From positions 72,331,980-72,395,979 of the forward strand of contig CP136063.1 in NCBI GenBank assembly GCA_032622095.1: a stretch of 64,000 nucleotides of DNA. The letters run 5' to 3'. A program made the position numbers and the translations under genes. The stretch's first letter is position 1; each line of letters opens with the position of its first letter. The notes under the pieces were generated by a model. The model searched no databases, was not told where the DNA came from, and saw nothing but the letters and a program-made list of their open reading frames with translations. Source of the stretch: Siphonodentalium dalli (Eukaryota > Mollusca > Scaphopoda > Gadilida > Siphonodentaliidae). This document shows positions 58,263 through 64,000 of this stretch, piece after piece.

Positions 58263-59625
58263 TAGAAATTTTGACGCTATCTCCAATTATCCTTGCACCA
58301 TGGGGGTTCCAAAACTCTGAGGTATCCAGGGCGGAGCAGGCAGCTGGAGCAGGTGGAAAATATATTTTTTGGACCTTTTTTGTGTTTTTGACCTGCAAAT
58401 TTCAGTATAATCAGGAAAACTAATAAAATAAGACAAAGGTCGAATAAAATATACTTGAATATCATATATTTATTCTATCTGGGTTGGTTAACATTATTGA
58501 TGTGCAAAAAATTATATTCCTATAAAATTTTCATATTTTGGTATAAAGCTTTCAGTGGTGCATCAAAATTTTCAGCATTTTTAACTGATTTACTAATATC
58601 AACATCCCCTAAAACTGATTTTCTATCTGAAAATACCTGCCAAGTCAAAATAGCCCGTTTTCGTTCCGTTTTGTTAACCAATTCAGAGTCTTATCATATA
58701 TCATGGAATTATCATGTATCTGAGAAGGTTTATGTTATGGGAGGGTCTTTTTTGTTTAAATATTTGTTTTGGTGGGGGGGGGGGGGGGGGGGGGGGTAAA
58801 CTAGCTAAAATTTTGATTATTTTTAAGTGAAAAATTTCTGAAAAATTCCCATGAATCTCAGTTTTATGGATACAGCTGCACGACATGCACCACAATAAGC
58901 AAAAAATTATCCCCAATACCAGACACGAAATGCTATAATCATGTATCAGACCATAATTAAGAAATAAAGTGAAACATAACCATACCCCAAGATAGTTTTC
59001 TTAATGCTTTCAATTTTATGCTATATACTACCGAAAGGTCATTCAGACTAGTTGATATAATTCATACCATCTATTGCAATAGTACTGCCCATGGATTATC
59101 AAATCTTATCTTCACTGTCAATTTCATCAAATGTGATGGTATCAGTCAATAGAACTTCTGTGCAACATCTTCAGGGTTCCTATCGGCCGTCCATCAATGA
59201 AGTGCTACATCGGGAGTGGTTGATTTGGCAACGGTTGCAAGTCTCCACTGTTTTGCTATCATGTTGGCTTGTCTTGAGTGTAGAACATGGTGGAAGTGCA
59301 GACAGATCAAGTACCTTCTGCTGATTCTCGAACGTCTGCTGGAACATTACCCACCTAGCTTAATTCACTTTTCTCGAACGTTTACCATACATGTATAAGG
59401 CACATGTTAACACCTCGATTGTATTAATAAGCATGTCACTGTCCAAACCCTAATTCGTTCCTAAATAAGCCATGACTTCCATATGTTTTGATTGTCTTTC
59501 CGGCAACTTCCAGAAGAGTTTTTTTCCTTTTCGGAAAAAACGTTGAAAGGTAATTATTACCTGTCAGAGAATGGAACCCAATAACTGCTTTCTTCTGTAT
59601 ATTTGGCTGCCCAAATTTGGAAAAG
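58263..59625. repeat. 1.4-kb inverted repeat, left arm
   Basis: Reverse complement of 62191-63596: TAGAAATTTTGACGCTATCT at 58263 matches the inverse at 63577-63596, and CTTCTGTATATTT near 59593 matches AAATATACAGAAG at 62191. It includes a run of about two dozen G (58773-58797) that the other arm lacks. The open frames here are not gene-like. Confidence 0.85.
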
Positions 59626-60425
59626 GTAGATATTGCCCCAGCCTGCCCCGCAATCGCTTACAAGTGGTGGTTGATGTATAAAATTTGCTATTCTGCCTGC
59701 TATAAATTAAACACTAACATGTCTGATGCACCTTGGTTAATTTTTACAAACTTGACATAAATATCGGCAAAAACATTTTCACCCACTAGGGGCATATGCC
59801 ATACATAATTTAACATGGAATATACAAGCAAGATCAATGCGTATAAAATTATAGATGGAATTGGTAGACATATAATATATAACACAAGTAAGTGTATATA
59901 CTTAGTTTTATATACTAACATGTCTGATGCACCTTGGTTAATTTTTACTATTGTCACCACTGACATTATTATTGGAAATATTGGAATTTTCTCTCACAAA
60001 CATGACAAAAATATGAAAGGTGTTTATTGTTTTGATCTACCTTAAATGTGTCACACTAATGTGTTTATAAACCAAATTACTCAAAATGGCTTCCAAAATG
60101 GCAATATGTTTTTACATATATCCCAAAAATTATTCTCTGCTGTTCCGAGAATGTAGTAAATTGTGACTCACTTGGTCATTATACATGTTAGTTAATGACT
60201 AAATAAATCAATAATGAACTAAATGTTCTATTCTGGTTGTCCCATTTCCTTATGGGGCATAACAAATTAATTTTAAAGTTGCCTTATGGAATTTTGCAGA
60301 GAAGATCTTTTGGAATACTGGCTATATTTGTTTTAATAAATGGGCAGAACTTTGAAACGAAACTGAAATGAATCATAATCTGTGGCTATTCTGGCCTATT
60401 AGGATCATATTGATCAACTTGATAC
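59626..60425. repeat. Spacer with a direct repeat
   Basis: ACATGTCTGATGCACCTTGG followed by TTAATTTTTAC occurs at about 59718 and 59918. The rest shows no gene or known repeat. Confidence 0.6.
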
Positions 60426-60429
60426 ATGG

Positions 60430-62030
60430 TGGAGGTCAAAATGGCAACCAGTGAGTTACCATATGGCCATAGGTGAGGTGAATATGTATAAAGGGAGTTA
60501 TTGTATGGTCATGGGTGATGTGAATAGGTATACACGATTAACTATATGGTCATGAACGAGGTGGCCATGGCGATATGTAAATGTATACAATGAGTGAGTG
60601 CATGGCCATGTGTGAGGTGAATAGGTATACAAGGAGTGATTGTATGGCTATATGGTTAGCTGAACACAATACACGTGTACCCAATGTGGCTGTATTGGCA
60701 TTGCTGTGGTTTATGTAAATAATGAGAGTAGCTACCTGGTCATATGTATGTTTATGTATATATGGAGTGACTTATGGTCATGGGTTGGATGTACAGGTGT
60801 ACATTGTGTGGCTGTATTGCCACATGTGAGTGTATATATATATATATATATACATGTGTTGTCTATATGGTCATGGTGGGGTGAACGGATAAATAGATGT
60901 GCAGCTATGCGTAATGCATATAGGTGTACACGGAATGACAGTACATTGTATGCTGGATGGTCATTGGTGAACGTGTGGATGGTCATGTGTGGATGTATAT
61001 GTATATATCGAGTGGCTATATTACTACTGGTGTGGCAAATAGGTGGTTTACAGTGACTGTATGGCCAAATAGTGAGGTGAATATGTTTTCAGGAGTGACT
61101 TTATGGCCAATGGTGATGTGAACAGGTATACAAGGAGTGACTATGATCATGAATGTGATGAATATGTACACAGGGTGTGACACCATGGTCATGGGTCAGG
61201 TGTAGGAATGTACATGGTGTGCCTGCATGCCTATAAGGTCATGCGTAGGGTGCACACGTATACACAAGTGTGGCTGTATGGTTGTGGAGAGGTATGTGAA
61301 TAAAATGAGTGGATATATCGCCATTAGTTATGTGCATATGTTTACCTGGAGTGAATCTATGGTCATGGTCGGGGAATATATGTATATCTTGCATGGCTAT
61401 TTTGCCATGGGTTTGGTGAACATGTATACAGGGAGTGACGTGTGACCAATGGTGAGGTGAATTATTATACAATGATTGTCTGTGTGATCATGAATGTATT
61501 GAATAGGTACACAGGGGTGACTATATGGTCATGGGTCATGTGTATGAGAATACCTAGTGTGCCTGCATGGTGACTCATGGCTGTATGGGCATGTGTGTGG
61601 GTACATGTATACACAACGTCGAGTGTGGCAATATATGGTCATGGGTGAGGGGTACACGTAAAAAGCGAGTGGCTATATGGCCATTGGTGAGATGCATGCG
61701 TGGAATGACTTTATGGTCATGTATGGAGTGTATATGTATATCTTGAGTGGCTATTTGGCCATCGATGTGGCGAATAAGTATACGGGGAGTGACAGTAGGG
61801 CAAATGGTGATGAGTAAGTATACAATGATTGACATATGGTCATGAAAGTGGTGAATAGGTATACAGGGAGTGACTATATGGTCATGGGTCAGGTGTATGT
61901 GTATATAGTGAATGACTATCTTGTCATTTGTGTGGTATTTATGTGTATATATGGAGTGACCGTATGTTACTGGGTTGGTTGTACATGTGTACCTTGGATA
62001 GCTATCGCTTTCCACAATAACTCAACGACA
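60430..62030. repeat. Degenerate satellite, about 60-70 bp unit, 1.6 kb
   Basis: Variants of GTATACAGGGAGTGACTATA and TGGTCATGGGTGAGGTGAAT recur some two dozen times. The array contains open frames on both strands (116 codons at 60706 on +, 146 codons at 61575-62015 on -) with repetitive His-rich or Tyr/Met-rich peptides, explained by the repeat. It lies between the arms of the 1.4-kb inverted repeat. Confidence 0.85.
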
Positions 62031-62190
62031 TATTAATTGATAGAGAGGTAATCTCCATCTTGATGGAGTTCTCCATATTGATTGTTATTTATGCACAATG
62101 GAGGAAACGTTAAACGATTTCCCCCTGGCAATAGTTGATAAATTTTGAAGCTAATGGGCAGGTGATTCAAGTCGGTGATATCGAGATGTC

Positions 62191-63596
62191 AAATATACAG
62201 AAGAATGCACTTATTGGGTTCCATTCCTTCACGGGTAATGATCATCTTCCAAAAAGGAAAAAAACTGGAAGTTTCTGGAAAGACGATTAAAATATTTGGA
62301 AGTCATGGCTTATTTAAGAACGGATTGGGTTTTGGACACTCGAGAAGTTAGCATGTGCCTTATATGTTCAATGAATCAAGCTAGGTGGAAAATGATGTTC
62401 CAGCTGAAGTTCGAGAATCAGCAGAAGGTACTTTATCTTTCTGTACAATCTTTAATTCTACACTCAAAACGGGCCAACATGATAGCAAAAAACAGTGGAG
62501 TCGTGCAACCGTTGCCAAATGAACCACTCCCGGTGTAGCACTTCATTGGTGGACGGTCAATAGGCAACCTGAGTTGTTTGAACCATTCTTCCCTGAAGAT
62601 GTTGCACATAAATTCTATTGACTGATACCATCACATTTGATGGAATTTACAGCGATAGTGAAGATGAGATTGGATAATCCGTGAGCAGAACTATTGCAAT
62701 ATATGGTATGAATTATATCAACTAGTCTGAATGACCTTTCGAGTTCAGTAGCCTATAGCATAAAATTGAAAGCATTAAGAAAACTATATTGGGGTAGGGT
62801 TAAGTTTTACTTTATTTCTTAATTCAGATCTGGTACATGATTATAGCATTTCATGTCTGGTATTGGGAATGAATTTTTGCTGATTGTGGTGCATGTCGTG
62901 CAGCTATATCCATAAAGCTGACAAAGTCATGGGAATTTTTCAGACATTTTTCACTTAAAATAATCAAAACATTAGCTAATTTACCACCAAAAAAATCAAA
63001 TATTTATACAAAATAGACTGTCCCATGACATAAACCTCCTCAGATACATGCTAATTCCATGATATATGATAAGACTCTGAATTGGTTAACAAAACGGAAC
63101 GAAAACGGGCTATTCTGACAGATAGAAAATCAGTTTTAAGGGGGAGGGTTAAGTTTTTGGAAATATTTCGGCTTGTTTGATATCAGTGCTTGTGATGTTG
63201 ATATTATTAAATCAGGTATATAATGCTGAAAATTTTGATGCACCACTGAGAAATGAAAATAATAAATCTTCTGGAAAACTTTTTTGAAAAAGCACTGCAA
63301 TTTATGCATTTTTTTGGGCATTTTCGTGAATTTTTCACAAAAATTGTTGGAGAATATAATGCTTTGAACATCATTAATGTTAAGCAACCCAGATAGAATA
63401 AATATCTGATATTCAAGTATATTTTATTCGACATTTGTCTTATTTTATTCGTTTTCCTGATTATACTGAAATTTGCAGGTCAAAAAAACTAAAAAGGTCA
63501 AAACAATATATTTTCCACCTGCTCCGCCGTGGATACCTCAGTATTTTGGAACCCCCCATGGGACAAGGATAATTGGAGATAGCGTCAAAATTTCTA
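62191..63596. repeat. 1.4-kb inverted repeat, right arm
   Basis: Inverted, diverged copy of 58263-59625. The 80-codon frame at 62296-62538 has no family I recognise and its counterpart in the left arm is interrupted. Confidence 0.85.
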
Positions 63597-63807
63597 CCCT
63601 TTCGTGCCACACTACCCTCATCTGGGGCAGGTCTATCGAGAGTCATTGCATTTAATTAATATATCAGAATGACGGTGTGTGTTGTCAATTTGGATTAATA
63701 TTTGTAAATATAACTACTTTGAGCAAGATTATTCTCCATTTCTATTTGATCACCCTACCAGAGTGTTTCACATCACTTTAAACTAAGCGGACATTTTATG
63801 CTTTCAG

Positions 63808-63989
63808 GTTCAAACGAATTGGAAACCATGTTCAAGGCGACATCTAAAAATTATATTAGCGTGCTTGCCATTAAACTTGAACAAAAATGGTCGCCCAAAA
63901 AGAACTCTTTGATCGAAAAAGCTATAACACATTCAAGAATTATTTTTGTTGATACGAACGCAGCCAACCAACAATGGATCTTCAACTTG
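63808..63989 (+). CDS. Ionotropic glutamate receptor-like gene, exon 4 (ATD continuation)
   Basis: Acceptor TATGCTTTCAG ends at 63807 and a donor TTG/GTATGT starts at 63990. Only one frame is open: two bases completing a Gly codon with exon 3, then SNELETMFKATSKNYISVL, AIKLEQKWSPKKNSLIEKAI and THSRIIFVDTNAANQQWIFN. Following YVFDETIG this is the expected helix (lobe 2 entry), strand, helix, then the R-IIF-D strand and next helix of an ANF-receptor domain. Phase is 1 in, 0 out. Later exons lie beyond the window. The GGTATGTGTGTT at the donor resembles a phrase seen at 53311, so overlap with a repeat should be checked. Confidence 0.7.
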
Positions 63990-64000
63990 GTATGTGTGTT

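Noticed and set aside
58455-58799. 114-codon frame ending in a Gly run
   Set aside because: The Gly run is a G homopolymer and the frame is broken in the inverted copy at 62191-63596.
60430-62030. Repetitive protein gene
   Set aside because: Open frames on both strands follow the satellite period; no start context, splice sites or domain.

Overview
The window is eukaryotic DNA: AT-rich, almost entirely non-coding and dominated by transposable elements. It carries spliceosomal exons (GT donors, AG acceptors, consistent phases), an APE-type LINE, a Penelope-like GIY-YIG fragment and dense families of short palindromic elements. This fits a marine invertebrate, most likely a lophotrochozoan such as a mollusc. 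The species is inferred from repeat style and gene content, not proven. Most long open frames are read-through of palindromes or satellites and are not annotated as genes.

Layout. 1-6949: mixed repeats (foldback element, about 160-bp satellite, paired CGGGGGAC elements, inverted-repeat element). 6950-41519: a tandem array of four large units plus a partial fifth. Each full unit ends in the same 94-nt first exon, a start codon plus signal peptide ending at a phase-1 GTGAGA donor, at 13968, 27207, 33399 and 40865. Units differ by datable events: unit 2 gained a LINE with an uninterrupted 1527-codon ORF and a TTAA-flanked MITE and lost about 740 bp between internal repeats; unit 3 lost about 1.7 kb between two foldback copies; unit 4 lacks a MITE that sits just upstream of the exon in units 1-3. 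41520-46330: a foldback element, a LINE 3' end, a quiet stretch, a 1.0-kb tandem duplication running into a 100-N gap, then the PLE fragment. 46223-52077: a large imperfect palindrome (arms about 2.2-2.3 kb of shared sequence) carrying a second type of signal-peptide exon in both orientations, with a tRNA-like SINE head in each arm. 52078-64000: introns rich in minisatellites and inverted repeats, and three more exons.

The main host gene found here is on the + strand. Exons at 50584-50662, 55720-55860, 56795-57052 and 63808-63989 join in compatible phases (1/1, 1/1, 1/1) and read as a signal peptide followed by the first part of an ANF-receptor type amino-terminal domain, most like an ionotropic glutamate receptor. 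The ligand-binding domain, pore and membrane segments would lie beyond base 64000. The four array exons also end in phase 1 with G, so they could splice to the same exon 2. The most interesting hypothesis is therefore an array of alternative first exons (alternative promoters and signal peptides) built by tandem and inverted duplication and loaded with the same MITE. The alternative is that they are relics of duplicated gene copies.

Limits: all repeat boundaries were read by eye, no database search was possible, and exon calls rest on splice motifs, open frame, phase agreement and resemblance to a known fold.
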